Below the pieces are notes generated by a model that was not told where the DNA came from, did not search any database, and saw only the letters and a program-made list of their open reading frames with translations. Position numbers and translations under genes: made by a program. From positions 18,744,001-18,808,000 of the forward strand of contig CM028895.1 of NCBI GenBank assembly GCA_016801885.1: DNA of 64,000 nt. The letters are read 5' to 3'. The stretch's first letter is position 1. Every line of letters starts with the position of its first letter. Positions 22,620 through 37,700 of this stretch are shown in pieces. Source of the DNA: Toxotes chatareus. Taxonomy: Eukaryota; Chordata; Actinopteri; Toxotidae.

Positions 22620-25600
22620 GCAGACTCAACAAATAAAAGCACAAAACCTCCTCCTTGTGGTCTCTATAGTTATCCTGCTCCACTCGCTCCTGAGTAATGC
22701 AACATACACTCCAGGAGCAATTTGGGGGGGTAATGAAGTGGCATTGTATCTCATTACCTTGTTACTACATTTTTGTATATGCATCAAGGTAGATAAATAG
22801 ATATTTCAAAGTAAAATGCTTGGGTAAACAGCAGAAGACTCCCTCTGTGTGCTTTGCAGGCTCCCTCTGTTACCATAAGTACATTTTTTATACACATCAC
22901 CCTTGTTAAATATAGATTTAAGAGGGAAATGAAACATACCCCTAATGTTAAACATAAATAAGTCTCCTCCCACATACCACACAGTGTGCAAACAAGACTC
23001 CCTGGTTATTTCACTTTTTTGTCTTTAACAGCTTCTGTACCCAACTCTGCTCCCATGCTCAGATGCAACTTATCATCACATCTGAGAGGCCATGTGTCTG
23101 TATTCCATAACATCATTTAAGAAATGCAGTATTTGCTAATAGTCATTACCCATAGTGCCCTGGGATGAAAGGGTAATATCACTCGAAAAAAGCCACCAGT
23201 TACTGGGATGTCATCTGACACGCTATGTATGTACTACTATCACTGTTGGATATGACTAAAACAAGTAAACATCTAACATTATGAATGGCAAATCGGAATC
23301 AGACCACAGCCACATCATATCTAGAGTAGAGCACAGCATCTCTGGCATCGTGTAATGGTAGCGGAACTGATATTTAAGGTCTGTGCACTTCCTGTCACAC
23401 GTTCATTCTATTTCATGTTTTGGGTGATCTAAAAAAAAAAAAAAAGGAAAAACAAACAAAAAAAAAAAACAGTGTGCTGGTGTATCAGGACTATCAGGAC
23501 TACTTCCTAATTCCTCCCACTTGCTCTGAGATCAATATTTGCACCTCTGTGGCCAGACGATACGCTGGAATGTGCTCAACGCCTACACTGTAACCAGGAG
23601 CTGGAGCTCTGAGAGATACAGAGAGAGAAAGAGACAGACTGAGGAACAAATGGTGCTGTGTAGACATGTATGCATCATGCATCTCTACACATCCAGATGC
23701 TGGTGGATGCGGCACTCCAGTTCTCCTTCAGCACTGTCAAATCCAGGAGGGACTGTAGCAGCCTACATACCCTGCATGACTGCAAACTCTGATCTAGTCA
23801 CTGACTTGAGATCTGTCATGTGGTTCTACTGGGAGGCTACAGCAAAAAAAAAAAAAAAAAAAAGCTAAAACCAAGGATAAACAAAGCAAGTCTATGTAAC
23901 TGCTCTGCTGCTAATGAATAAGTGGAAACTTCAGCACAGGTACAGGTACACAGTCCCCATTTAGCCTATTGCATAAATTCCACCCTTTCTTTATACCATT
24001 ACATTATACTGCATGCATATCATAAGAATAGTTTCAAATCAAGTGGAATATAATAACAGTTAATTCAATCATCGCTGCTGCGTAGGAGGTAAGTCAGACT
24101 TCCACTGTAGCAATAATACATTGCTGCTGTCATAACAAGTAAGACCAATTTACTCTGAGACTGATCTAAACCACTGTGACACTATACATCAAAATCCCTC
24201 CAAAGAGCCAGACTTTTTCATTTGTAGGAGAAGAATGTGTCCATGACCTTTCAAAAATAGCTTGTCTCTTTAGGTGACTGTGCTGTCTGCTGTTTGAAGC
24301 TACTGATAGTTCTCTCCACATATGTGGCTCACAAGAATGCAAAAGCTTGTAACCACAAAGCAGGAGCTGCCCACAGACCTCAAGTGACTCTGGCTACCTT
24401 GAACGACTACGCTTCGGTCAGACTGGCCTGCACTTTAATAACTTCCTTCCTCATCTGTATTCATTGTGTCCAGTCCGAAGTCCTGGGCCGAAAGCTATTT
24501 TTACCCGAGCTGCTCCCCCCACCACCCCTCTGCCATTTGCTCAGCAAACACAGGGAGGACAGCCTTCCCCATGTGTTTGTTTGTACACCCGAATTACAGA
24601 GAGGGGTGGTAGGGAAAAGAGTGGCCCAGGAAGCATGAGGTAACATTTCTTCACCACATAAAGGCCAAAGGGGAGTAACCTAACACTGAGCTTCATTTTG
24701 CAACTACCACTCTGTGACCTCCACTATAACACCGGTGCAATAAACTGTAGAGCAGACAGATCTGGGAAACATTCATTCATGAAGAATGTTATTAACAGCC
24801 TGTGATAGTTAGTCGAAAGCTGGCAGGTAGCCCTTTGTGAGTTAATAGATATATTATGTGGAGTAATGGACGACCAACAATGGCTGACACATACATATAT
24901 AAACACAGTCTTCCCCATACAAAGATATGACAAAGGGAACTGAAATGTCCTGCAGTCATTTTTTGAGCTTGGTTGACAGCTCAGCGCTGTAAATCAATCC
25001 CACATAATTTACAGCAGTGCATTCAGCCGGCCCTTCAAAAATCCCATAAATCTGATGGCGGTGGGTCATGCTATGAAGGTAATAATTACACATTACTGCT
25101 GAGCCTCTTCATCTTGCAACTCAGTGCAGTGGAACTGAATTCTTTCCATGGAAAAGCACAATCCTGTCATGTAGCTCCAACCCTTGTGAATCTCATCACC
25201 ATGGCAACACACCAGTTTCTTTCTCTCTCTCTCTCTCTCTTTCTCTCTCCTTTATGCACTTAGAGCAGCCCTCTCTACCAAGCTCATCAAAAATAATTCT
25301 GTCTACACAAGCAAACATCAGTGAATGTAATATCTTATCAAGTGTCAAGATGGCCTGGTGGTAGCACGGAGACTCCTGCAGCTGAAAGTTTGTCATTCCA
25401 GACTCTGGAACAGCCAACATATGGTATCGCTGTCTAAAGAAATCCCAATCAGGGAAGCTCCTGTTCCAAGCCTCTCACAGCATTTGTGAGACATTTGTGG
25501 GATGCAAAGATTTCATCTGACAGCAACAGCATGTGTCAGCAATGTGCAGGTGGAAATCTGAATCATTAATGTGAATATACAGCAGCGCTGTAAGGAAGCA

Positions 25601-28600
25601 AAGCTATTCTTTGTGAACTGATTCTGTTGGCTTTCACTTTCCCTCAGGTGGGAAAGCTGCTCATTTCGTGTTATTACACCTGCGCTGCGCTCCATCTGTG
25701 CATTAGAGTCCCTCACTGATCTTTACCTGGTAAACAACAACAGTCGTCTAGTCTGCAGCTTGGAGGATGTCTGCCCAGGTGGATTAGGGGAGGATGATTA
25801 GAGGATTGGCTATTCATCTGTTATCGTCAGCACAGTCAAACCACACAACAGTCCTGTCATGAGACCGAGCTGAACCTTTCGCCCACTCACATCCCATTTC
25901 ACACCGTTGCTTGTAAAGTATTGGTTGTAATCCTTTCACGACGCATTGCACACCTTCACTGTGGCTAGGTATCACAGCTAATTGCTGACAGATCAGAAAT
26001 GTCAGATGTCAGCTAGGCTACAGAGAATTAGCATATGTGTATTTATGGGAGCGGATTATAGATGTCAGTGTTTCTGCTGGGATAAAATGAGCTACTTAGG
26101 CTAGTTGGCACTGGCAGAGAGACAAACGAAGCCAGAGGGAATCACTTCAGAGGGCAGGTCTACCCTGGGAGAATTCTGACCTTTCAATCGCCTGCAGTGC
26201 TTTTCACAAACACGCTCCTCTCCACAGCACCGCAGCCTCCTGCATTTAGACTGTCCCGGTGCATTTGGGCTCACATATCGAGACTCATTACACAGATCTC
26301 CAGCAGTGCATAAAGCAGATTAATAATATCAAAGCACATCTGCGCCCTTTGGTGGGGCTGTAAATCTTGTACTGAACACTCCTACTTCAATTACATGATG
26401 ATTTAATGACTGCTAATGCAGACCTGGAGAGCAGACCACTGCAATATAATTAGCCATGGTGGAACTGAGTGTGATGGCTCATTGTGTGTTACATGTGAGA
26501 GACAATGTTTTACACTCACCTCTGGCCCCCGCTCCTGTACATGGCAGGACTCGCTGTCTCCCTCTGAGAAGGACCCTGACTCGTCGCTGGAGTTGGTGCC
26601 ATAGGACTGCTCACATTTGATCTTGGGCCGCACTTGGTTAAAAAGGGCATCCCCTCCCACACTCTGCTCCTGCTGGTCCACATTGAGGCAGCGTGCCACA
26701 TTGGAGCATGGTGAGGAGGAGAATTCAAACTGGGGCAGGCTACAGGGAGAGCCTCCACTGCCATCCTCAGCATAGGAGTATGAGGAGCAGGAGCTGGAAG
26801 TCCTGGTACGTGTCTCACAAGGCGGCGAGCGGGGGCACACTTTTATTGGCACTGGGCAGCTGGTGTTGGGCCGTGGGCGGCATAGGAGTGGAGGTTCAGT
26901 GGAGGTGAGGCTGGGAGAATAGGTCTGGGAGGTGGGGAGGGACTGGCTGGATCCAGCCCACAAGCCCTTTGGCATGTGCTCAGAGAGCTCCATCTCCAAA
27001 GAGTTCCCACCAGGGTAGGAATGCGCTGGGGTTCCCAGACGGTTGCATGCCCCTGAGGAAAATATGACACTACGGCGGTCTAGCTCAACTTCCTGTTTGC
27101 AGACTCCATCACAGGAAGCAGACTTGAGGGACAACCCTGCAGGGAAACCGTCCATGTCCTTTGGGGATGTAACAGACAGACCCAGCTCCCCAGTGAAAGG
27201 CCTGAAGTCTTTTTTATGATCTCCCTGAGAGTTTCCTTTGTCCTGGGGGCAAACAAGTCTGTTGGTGAATAGCTGCTGTGATGTGTTGGGAAGGCTGGGG
27301 AGGTCCATCCCTTTCTTGAAGAGGGCTCGGAGGCAGGAAGGAGACTTGGTTCTCTTGGTTCTTTCCATGGATATTGGGTTATCCATCTCCATGGCTGTCA
27401 CACTGTCCTTATCCCTGACATCCTGCTCATCCCCTGACAGGCACAATGAGATGGCCTCTTCCTCTGCCTGTGGTTCAACTTTGATCTGTGCCAAAGGCAG
27501 CCTACCCTGACCTGGCACTGCCCCACTAGCGCTGCTCTCCTTTAATGTGCTTGGAAAACCTGAGGTACTGGTGTGTGAGGAGGTGTCATTATTGTGCTTG
27601 TTGCAAGCCCACTGGTATTTCCTGTACTTGGGGCATCGTGGCAGGTCTGACACTCCGTGCCGATCCAAGTCCAACCGGCCATCTGTGAAGTTGCTGGGAA
27701 TAGCCATTGCTAGCCGGTCATTGTCAGGGCGTCGAAAGGAGGTGAGGGCATCAGCGCACCGCCGCGCCCTTGGCGAGGTGGGCCTCTCTACCTCTGACTG
27801 CATGCTCTCATCCTCTGAGTTGTTTGCCTCTGCAGCCTCCTTGTGGTAGGGCAGCAAGCCATCGTCCTCGCTGCGTAGCTGAGCTTCCAGGAAGCGAAAG
27901 CATGAGTCCTCGAGGTTGTGCATGCGCAGGAATTCAGCACAGCGGATGACCTCCTGGATGTTTTCTCTGCTGAGTAACAGCTTAGCAGTGTAGGCAAACT
28001 GCAACAATGGGGCAAATCCCCTGGCAGTGACCTGCAAAAAAACAGGGAAATTGCCAGCATTACCATCAGCACAGCCATTGTTCAGAGCATTTGGAGTGTG
28101 GTGAGATAACCCGACAGCTCCAACAACCATAAACAAACACTGTAAAGTACCAGTTAATCTTTTTATCGGGTCAGCACTGAACCTTCTATACAGCAGTAAA
28201 TAAGAATTGGTGCTCTGGGAATGTTGGCACGTTGTGTCCATCCTCATGTTCATAATAACAACCTGTGGGACATTGCAGTAGTCCACCACTGTCTGCTGTG
28301 TGGTCATATCACTGGTTTTGCCTACGCCCACTCCTGTTACTGCTTTGTATTTGCAAAACTTTTACTTAAAAAGAAATTAGGTAAGAGGTTTTGAGTTTTA
28401 GCCTCAATACTGGGAAGGAAGGAAGCCAAACCTCTTATTATTTTAGCTTAGACGTTCATTTAAAAAACTGCTTTGCTTACACTGTGGAGTTTTGCCCTCA
28501 CAACACTGAAATGAATATGTGTAGCAGTGCTCTTTACTGGAGTGCTCTGATCAAGCCATGGCTCCACAGCCTCACTTCCTGTGTCAGTGCTCTGCGTCCT

Positions 28601-31600
28601 CAGGTCAAGTACCTGTAAAGCCTAATGGTTTGTAAGACTATGGATTATCCCTGTTGTGGCCATGTGGCGCAGGATGATAGAGGGAAGCCTTCCATTTAGA
28701 CTTAATGCCAGATAATTAGGTAAACTCCTGAGCCTGCAGAAGTCCAGGCTGCCCTGCTGCTGTTGTCACTGAGCACACAGAAGAGAGAAAGGAGCCAGAG
28801 GAGCTGGCTTTAATACGGGTCTTGTCTGCTGTTTGGAGATCAGTGTGAGGTTCGCACTAGGTTGAGTTCTTCACTTTACTCAGGATCTAGCACCCAGTCC
28901 CCGCAGCTTTACCCTTGTTCATTCTCTAGTGACAAACACATTACTGTTAGGCACTCGGGGAATGTAATCAAACCACACACAGAGAAAAGGTGCGCTCACA
29001 AATGCAATTACAATCGATTGTCTTTGAATGTGGGATGGTATTGTTTGCTCTACAAAGCACCTTTTCAGGGGCTAAGTGATGTAAAGTCTTTTTTACAAGA
29101 CCTAACAGAGGCTCGCAGCTGTAGGGGATGAGCATGCCAATGTGGTTTTAATGAGCCCACTGTTTACTGATTGTTTTGCTGCCTTTGTTGGGGGAAATGA
29201 GAAGATGAATTACCCTAGGTGAAACGGTATCCACTGTGGATACCATTTTAGCAGCTTCCAGAGGTCCTGTGGTCTCTGCCAGACACCCCACTAGTAAAAC
29301 AGGATTTTCCCTCCTAAGTAATCAAGCTTAAAAAACCACAGAATTTGCTCTGTGGATTTTTCCGCTTGGGAAAAACAGCTAAGTAGTATGCATGAGGAAA
29401 CACAAACATGTCAGTAAAAATAGCTTGAGGTCATCTGAGTGAGTCTAAGAATGTATTAAATCATCAGGCCTTGTGGATTTTCTGGAAGATGAATAAATAT
29501 GTGCATTAGTCTGCTACCTTTTTGTTTTTAGAGGTCTAAACTTCTCAAAGGTGATACTTCACTGACGTCCTCCTTGTTCATTTTCTACAAATTCTTTGAT
29601 AAATTAGAGACAATACAGGCAGTGGAGGATGTGTCAATGGATGTAACATGATGCCAAAATACAAACAGGGATTATGTGGTTAAAGAACAGATATGAAAAC
29701 CTGAGCTTTAATTTATAAAACACCCAATTTGACTTTTAGCTAAACTGATGATGATTACATGTCAAATTACTGAACAACTGCACTGAGTCTGGATTCAACT
29801 GGTGGTTAGATGATAACATGTACAGCTGACATGAGCACACACTGAGAGTCATACCACACTTGCTTATGCACACAAAGATCATCCTCACACAGTGCACATG
29901 CTGTCAGTGCTTGTGCAATGCTGTAGCCAGCATTTCAGAAATACCGAGGTAATGAGTCCAAGTCCACTCCCCTTCCCAGACAATGTCAGTGACAGACAAC
30001 AGAAATAATATTTTGAATTATTTTCATTTTTCATATGTCATCTTTTAAAGCTACAGTATGTACATTTTTAAATTTTTAAATATTTTTTGGTTGAAATATG
30101 CTCCAAAACATGTCTTAATGTGAAGAGGTGCTGTATAAGTATAATGATGTGACTTCAGTTGGTGAGTTACTCATTTTGTTACTTCTGTTTATGTCCTTCT
30201 GAATTTAGTGATGCTCTTGATGTTGCACTATCCCCTTTGCTGCCGTAACACAGCAAATTTCCCTGCTGTGGGATTAATAAAAGATGATCTTATCTATTTA
30301 TCCAGCTGTCCCTTCATTACACATTGTTCTCTTCAAAGAACTATTTCTCATTAGAAGCCACGACTACCTGTGAGTCTTTCTTAAAAATCTATAAATAAAC
30401 GTGTTTCTTATTTCATACTTCCAGCTCTGTGAAATGAGGTGCATCTCCTTGACAGCTACAGCTGTCACATCGTTCCATTTTTCTTTCAGCTGGCCCATGA
30501 CAGCCTGAAATATTTCCCAGTTTGGTTTAGAAGTCAGTACTTGTGGTCCTGTAGCCTACATTGCCAAAGAAGCAGTGACCACTTTTGATCAACCATGCCA
30601 TAAAAAGCAAATCACACTTGCATAATTAGATGCGTTTGCTGTTGGCATGTCTCATTTTGGACTTAAATCTTAATTCTCGTGTTAATTTCTTTTACACATC
30701 TGCTGAATTTCTTTCGTTGCTGTGATGTGATTACAAACAGCCAAATGTTTACGATGCAAAGCATCATTCTAGCACCAGACTTAACAGATGTGAGGTATGC
30801 TAAATACACATCTGTTTGCATGCAGTGTGTAATGTGTGATGGGACAACTATAAACAATTAATTTAAGATATGTCTGTGGTTTTTGATCTGCACGGTGCTC
30901 TCCAACATCCGTCCTTCTTGTGTGAACCCAGTGCAGCCACAGGCTGTAGCTTCTGGTCTAAAGCACAGTGAGCTCTGGCTTACAGACAGTCCAGTGGCAC
31001 CATGCATATCAGTCATTGTTAAGGGGAAGCTGCTGACTCCATATCTGTGAGGGGGGATTGTGTGTGTGTGCACCTGCCTATGCTAGAGTAAGTGGGTGGG
31101 AGTACGTGTGTGTGTGTGTGCGTCTGAGTGTGATGTATTGGGGGGAGGGTAGAGGCTTTAACTGGACTAGCCGCTCAACTGATGAGCACAGCACATCCAC
31201 TATGCTGCTGCTGCAGCACACACATTTCTGTACTTGCTGCAATAATGAATCCATCGAATCTGCATCTCTGTATGACGGTGTGCTGTGTGTGCACCACTTT
31301 TATCCTTCCAATCATGTCGTTCGTTTACTTAGTTGCTCGTGTTGCCCGTTTACCTTTACGTTTGCTAGTTTTGAGACAGACTAATAAAGGATGGTCAAAA
31401 TCTGTGCAGAAGAAGTAGTGGTATTCTGACTTTTAGTCCTTGTATTGGTCAGTTTCCAAAAAACACTAGGTCCTACATTTCCCATAATGCAACAAAAAGC
31501 ATCTTTTCATTAGCACCTGATAAACACCCCCACTCCCAGTTTGTAACACAGGTTTTCTGTTTGTTGTCTCCGACTTTATGGCCTTAATGTGTGATAATTG

Positions 31601-31648
31601 AAAATGGAAAGTAACAAAAACAAACCGTACCTGGTGAGTTCTGAGATG

Positions 31649-31731
<83 letters not shown>

Positions 31732-34700
31732 CTCTCTCTCTCCATACATTGGCTGTCTGTGGAGGATTATCACACTGCACAAACACTCCTGCAGTAAATC
31801 TGGGTAAATAAGTCAAGGTGAGAATTTGCTTCACGGTCAGTCTGAACACACCTTCATGGTGTCACTTTTTTAAAGTTGACTCTGACCTGAGTGAAAACCT
31901 GTTAGTTGTTAATTTCCAAATGATAATGAGTAAAATATTTATCTGGACCAGTAGTGACGGCAAACAGTTCCCACTTATGTTCGCTTAATAATTAACAAGT
32001 ATGTCACGTCATTTGTTAATCAATTTACCTAACACTGGAGTTTATTGTGTTCACTCTGTTACTATGTTGCATTTTATGTTTTTGAAGTTAATGTATTTTC
32101 AGCAAAAGGTTTAAACGAAGAACAAGGACTAAGTCCACGTTCTGAAATCGACAGACCCACGCTAACAATGACAGCTCTGGTGGAATGATCTTCTGCATTC
32201 ACTGTCTTTTTAATCAATCTGACTTTTGTATTGTAAGCATACTGTTGTTAATCTAATACACTTTGGACTGTATGATTTGTAGGTTGAGGACTGGCACGTA
32301 AATGAAGATCTATTCTAGTCACATATAAACCACAAAGAAAAAGAACAGAACACAAGCCTTCTAGCAATTTGAGGAAGTGTACACTCAAATATCTCTCTCA
32401 CACACACAGTTAAGCGTGGTAGATTGAACCACGCCGACTGCAATGGTGAGGCAGTGGGTAGCTTAAATGAGGCTGGGTGGCCGGCCGGCTGCATCCAGGG
32501 CTGCTGATAAACAGCAACGCTGGAGGAAAAAGTGCTGAGCATACCAGGGATCTATTTTCAGCTAGTATCAGCAGCTGCTGCCTGTGGGAGTGCATCTTTA
32601 TGTGCGCCCTGTACCATATGTGATTACTCCACTGTTACAACCAGCACAGCGGCCTAATGAAGGAAACTGTAAAGGGAGCGACACAGGATGGAGGGCGGGA
32701 GGAGGGTAAATACTGAGGGACGATGGACAGAGCACAGAGGAGAATGAGAGAGGAAGGGAGACGGTCACAACGGAGGAAACTAACTGTTAAAGGAAGAAGA
32801 GTAGGAGAGGGAGGATACACAGAGTGTTTCCTGGTCATTAGCTGACTACCATGATGTTTGAAACGTGTCAGCTGTTAGCAGCACTTAGTGAGTGAGTTAA
32901 GACAAAGAGACAGATTCATCAACGTGACAGATAGGGGCCATTTTAGACCAACAGCCCCGCTCTGCATCTGGAGTGGACAGACGATACCATTACAGGGCAG
33001 GAAATTATAGGCAGTGGCCAATCACAGACACAGACAATTCGCATGACATTTTTAGGAAGCCTGCCAAATATCCTTTTATAAACAGGCTGAGCAATACTAC
33101 ACCACCCTCCCCTCCCCTCAATACCTCTCCCGCCTCTCTCACCCAGCACTCCTCTCTTACATTGGCCTTTTCGCCTTCATAGAAGAGAGGACTAATTTAT
33201 GCAAATGTGCTTCGGTGAATTCCTGCATGTCATGCATGCTAATGAGGACGTGGCATGGCATGAGAATGGAGTGCTTCCCCGCGCAAGAGAAAACACTCCA
33301 TCTCCATTGGAGGGAACAGCCGACGCTTTAACAGCAGATCTGCTGAGTAACCTGACATTAACCTCTGCATTCGCAGACAAACAATAAGGGGGCCTGAGTT
33401 ACAGCACTAATGAAAATGAAACAGGCGCTGCACTGTACGCTGTCATGATGCCATTGTGGGTTAAGATGTTGTTTTGCTGGAGGAGATAACAGGAAATGTG
33501 CAGGGACAATGGCCTGCTGCAAAACACGAAAGCTGTTACGGCAAAGCAAAGTCTTTCATAAAAACGGCTGCAGCAGAAATATAGTAACAAAGCAGACAGA
33601 TTCTGCCCGTCTGTCTTTATACAGCTTTCATTAAAGATACATTAGACAAATAAATAGATGAGATACTGTTAACGTCACCTGGCTAAAAATCAGATATGAC
33701 AAGCTGCTCGTGGCACATTACAAATCCACTGTGTCTTCATACCATACTAGAGACTCTGCACATTCACCTTATTTACAAATGAAAAAAAACAACAACCAAA
33801 CAACAACATAACTTTGACAAACATGAACATAAATCAGTGTTAATAGTTAAAAGAGGTACCGAGCATAGTGCGTTCATTTTGTTTTACAGTAATGTTGACA
33901 GAACTGGAAATAAGTAAGTAAAATGTCATCTTCAATGACAGCAGAAGCTCAGACGTTCCTCGTGCTGAGCTATGGGTAAGTAAACCTCCCCCTGACCGTG
34001 GATTAAATCAGATAGTGTACATCCTAATCCTCTGCCAGTGCAGCTTACAGTACCAACCAGACACTCGGGAGGACATGACCCCGCCTCTACGCTGTTAAAG
34101 ACACAACAAGCTTGTGTTTGGGCTGTTTATTTCTGACCAAACAAATGTCTCTGAGGTACAGTAACGTGCCAGGACCCAGACTTTCAGCTGTGTGTCAAGC
34201 TTTTTTTTTTTTTTGGTTCCTCACCATGTACAGCAGGTTTTTCTAGCCCAGACTGATGAAAGTATTGCGTATTCCTTTCATTGCGACGGATGTTCATTAC
34301 TTTACTGAGGCGGGTTTGGAGGTTAAATATAAAGAGCATAAACATGGGGATCACGCTGCAGGCTGTCGCCTGGCAGGCTGGCTGCTCAAGGTGCTCCTCA
34401 ACCCAGCCTCTCACACTCACACAAAGACTCTGCATCTTCTCTGTCAGCTCATAGGATGAGATGTGTCCTTGTGCTGGCAGAGAAATAGAGACCCCCCGCT
34501 GGACCAAGGGGGTTGGGTATTAATGCCAGCACTCCCACCGCACCATAACACTACCACCCAACCCCCATCTTTAAGGAAGGCAAGGCTCTCTCCCTGGATC
34601 CTGGCTCCTACCATCTGTCTAACAGGCTGTATTTGTGTGATAGTGTCCTGGCCATGCACTTGGCGTGGGGCCAGTGTGTGTGTGTGTGACGCCCCCTCAG

Positions 34701-37700
34701 ATTAGCTGAAATTGTACAAGTCGAGCCCTGATCAATTGTTTGACCTGAGGTGGTGGACGGATGCCACTCATCAATCCTCCTGGAGCAGCGCAAGACCATT
34801 ACATTTGCCTGTCACTGGACTATCTCAAGCTCTTGGTGTCTGTTTGTGCAGCAAGCCCTTTCTGTCTTATGGACAGTTAAGCCAGAAGTACTGCCACCTC
34901 TATAGTCTGGTTAAGCTTTAGGCAACTAAAACCACTTGATTATGGTTAGAGAATGATTGTGGTCATGGCTAAAGAAGTACTTGGTAAAGGCAGGGAAAGG
35001 CTGTAGTCTTGGTTACATGAAACCAAATTTGTCTGTGGTTGAGTCCAGTGCTTTGCCGACTCGAGCACAGACCCAGATCTTCTCCCTAAGAGGTTCAAAC
35101 AGCATTTCCAAAACCAGCAATCCTGCACCAGGTGTGTTGAAGTGAGAAAGTAGGCAGAGTTTGAACTTCTCTCTCTAGCTCCCTTTTAACATTCTTCAAA
35201 CAATGATTTCTATCCAATTATATATTTACAATTGTTCACATGTATGCCACACTATGAATGCCGAAACATAAGATTACCCTGCAACATTTGTCTACATTTG
35301 AACGGTTACTGTTTCTCAGTCTTTTCCATGGTGGCAGACTTTTTGCCTCCAAACAGCTGTAAACACTTTTGCCTTTAGACATGTTTGGACTACACGTTGT
35401 AAAAACTAATTTGTTTCGAGGATACTGCCCCTTACTCAGTATGGCAGGAGCCACTGAGATAAACCACCAGCAGGAAGAAGCACAACATCCAAATTTTGGC
35501 AGAGCTCTGTCTTTTACTGACTCGTTACATTACAAACGCATGCACAGCAGCAGAGCGCGACATGAATTCCCCCTGCCCACACCCAGGACCCACCAAAAAA
35601 AATGACATCCACCCACTATATAAAGGCACCAAAACCAACCATTATAAATACAAAAGGGGCGGTGTCTACAAGAAGGGCTGCCATTAGTATATACATTATG
35701 TACTGTAGCCAATCTTTACCATTACACAGTTCTCCAGAAAGACCATATTAATATTTACATTTTACTCAGATTATAACCCCCCCCACAAAAGAAAACCAAT
35801 ACACCAAACATAACCCAACCTCCCCTCTCTCCTCAGTCCATTTGGTTCGCCCCAGCAAGGCTGATTGAACACACCAGGCCCTTGTCAAACACTCTCGTTT
35901 GCGCCTCCATGATGGCGCTGATCTCCGAAAATAACCTCAGAGAGAGAGAGAGAGTGTGATCGGAAACAAACTTAAAAGCACAGCAAGCAAAAACAAACAA
36001 GAACATCTCCTGAAAATAGGTTCAACTAGATAGGATCCATCTTTAGCCAGTTAACAAATTCAAAAGAACCACTAAACAACTGAAATTACTAATTGGTGTC
36101 TGAGCACTCACATGTATCTGGGAATGTGTGTGTGTTCCTCACAAGGCATTTGAACAAACGAACAGTGCCGACATTTCTGTAGTCTGGTCATTCAGACAGC
36201 TGATCAGCCGGTTTGTTTCTCAGACACCCTGACCCAAAGTTATGATGATCAATGGCAAACAGTGACTCATTCCTAAAGATCTGAGCATTTGATTCCCCAC
36301 ACACTATTAAGACAAAATTTGCTTTTCCCATCAGATTCAGAAAATTTCATTTTGATTTCTCTGTGATTTTTTACTCTGGTAACAAAGCCATGGTCACCTT
36401 TGTACACAAGATATGTCATAATCTGACTGTCTGATTGCCATGAAATTTGGATAAAATATTCATGCTCCCTACAGGATGAATCCTTTTTGAGTTTAATGAC
36501 TTAATGGCTTTTGTATACTCTAAACCTAAGCTAACCTTTCCTGGATTCTACTTCCCTCATCTCTCTGCGACCATATGTGGTTACTCCACTGCTACTTTGT
36601 GGTCTGGGAGGGGCTTCTGGCTGAATGGGGGTTCCCATGTTGTGTGGAGTCTTAAGAGTCATGCATTGGCCTAGGTCTTATTTATGTACTTGAGTGGGTG
36701 GAGCTAAGAATCTCTAACCCCTACCCCATAACCTGAACCCTAGCTAACCCTAGCCTTAACCAACATCAGAACAAACCACTCTTTCAAACCACTCTTTTTT
36801 TTTTTTTTTTTTTTTACTGCTGAAGCTTCTTTTAGGATGCCATCAACAGCAAACCGTTCAGTATTCAATACAGCAGTTTCAAATTGTGTGGTGTCAAGAA
36901 CACTGCAGTCTTTAGGGGCCACAAGAAAGTAGTACATTCAGCTTTCAGTCTTGTTAAAATAAATTACAGCAAATCCTCTGCGGCACTGTAGGTAGATGCA
37001 CTCCCCTTTTTAAACAGTATTCCCTGGCTCATGACTAAGGAAAGAACTGACAAACAGGAGGTGGTTTGAGGTCTGTGAACCGGCACTCTGCTGAATCACA
37101 GTGCTGCCTTCTCCTTTTTTTTCCCAGAATAAAAATCAGATGGTAGAAATCTTAGGTCTGGTCTGGCATCAGTCATTCCAGCCGGTCAGAATGTTACTGC
37201 ACAGGACAAGTGGACAGTGCAGCAGCCAGTAATGGGAATGACTCTATGAATTATTCCCTGATGGGGTAACTACAGTAAATCAATTTTCTGCTGCAGTTTA
37301 GGACTAACAGTCCAATGTACAGCAGTATCATCGGATTCTCAATATAAGCCTCATGAGAACAAAGGCTACATGCTGGTCACTAATTGTAAGCTGACAGCAG
37401 TCTTCTGTGACCATGGCAGTGAGGATTGAGTCACATCTTTACGCACACATCAACAATATGGAGGTCATGTGTGCTTGTCACAGTGATGACTGCTGCTCTC
37501 CAGTGGAGGGCTCTATTTGAAATTCCTCTCCCTGGATCATATTTTTTCATACTTTATACTGCGTTTACACTCACAAGAAATACGATGAAGAGAAACACTG
37601 TGGACGTCGTGCTCTGCTGCTCCCCCGCCACCCCCACCCCCACCCGCACTCCCACTGGCTGACAGGGAGGGCAGCATCAGTGAGATAAAGCACAATTGTT

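Larger units (their letters stand above)
16999..26519 (-). other. bach2 intron 2 (about 9.5 kb)
   Basis: A large GT-AG intron between exon 2 and the CNC/basic exon. It holds a Tc1-like fossil (about 19.9-20.4 kb), a MITE (about 20.8-21.3 kb), microsatellites and several less AT-rich blocks (18.2-19.4, 25.0-26.3 kb) that could be regulatory. Open frames within it are short and not protein-like. Confidence 0.85.

Noticed and set aside
26416..27849. Several plus-strand frames opposite bach2 exon 2
   Set aside because: They are antisense shadows of the 1.5-kb bach2 exon and have no recognisable protein.
26403..28331. A 642-codon single open frame taken as a whole gene
   Set aside because: Its ends are intron read-through. 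Only 26520-28031 has coding similarity and splice sites; the first 100 and last codons are chance-open intron.
31648..31742. Regular repeat array considered as CRISPR-like
   Set aside because: It is a dinucleotide microsatellite with no spacers, and the DNA is vertebrate.
31466..31849. Open frame with a Val-Cys repeat
   Set aside because: It is a translation of the (CA)n microsatellite. Similar frames at 12159, 22268, 43588 and 62253 were rejected for the same reason.
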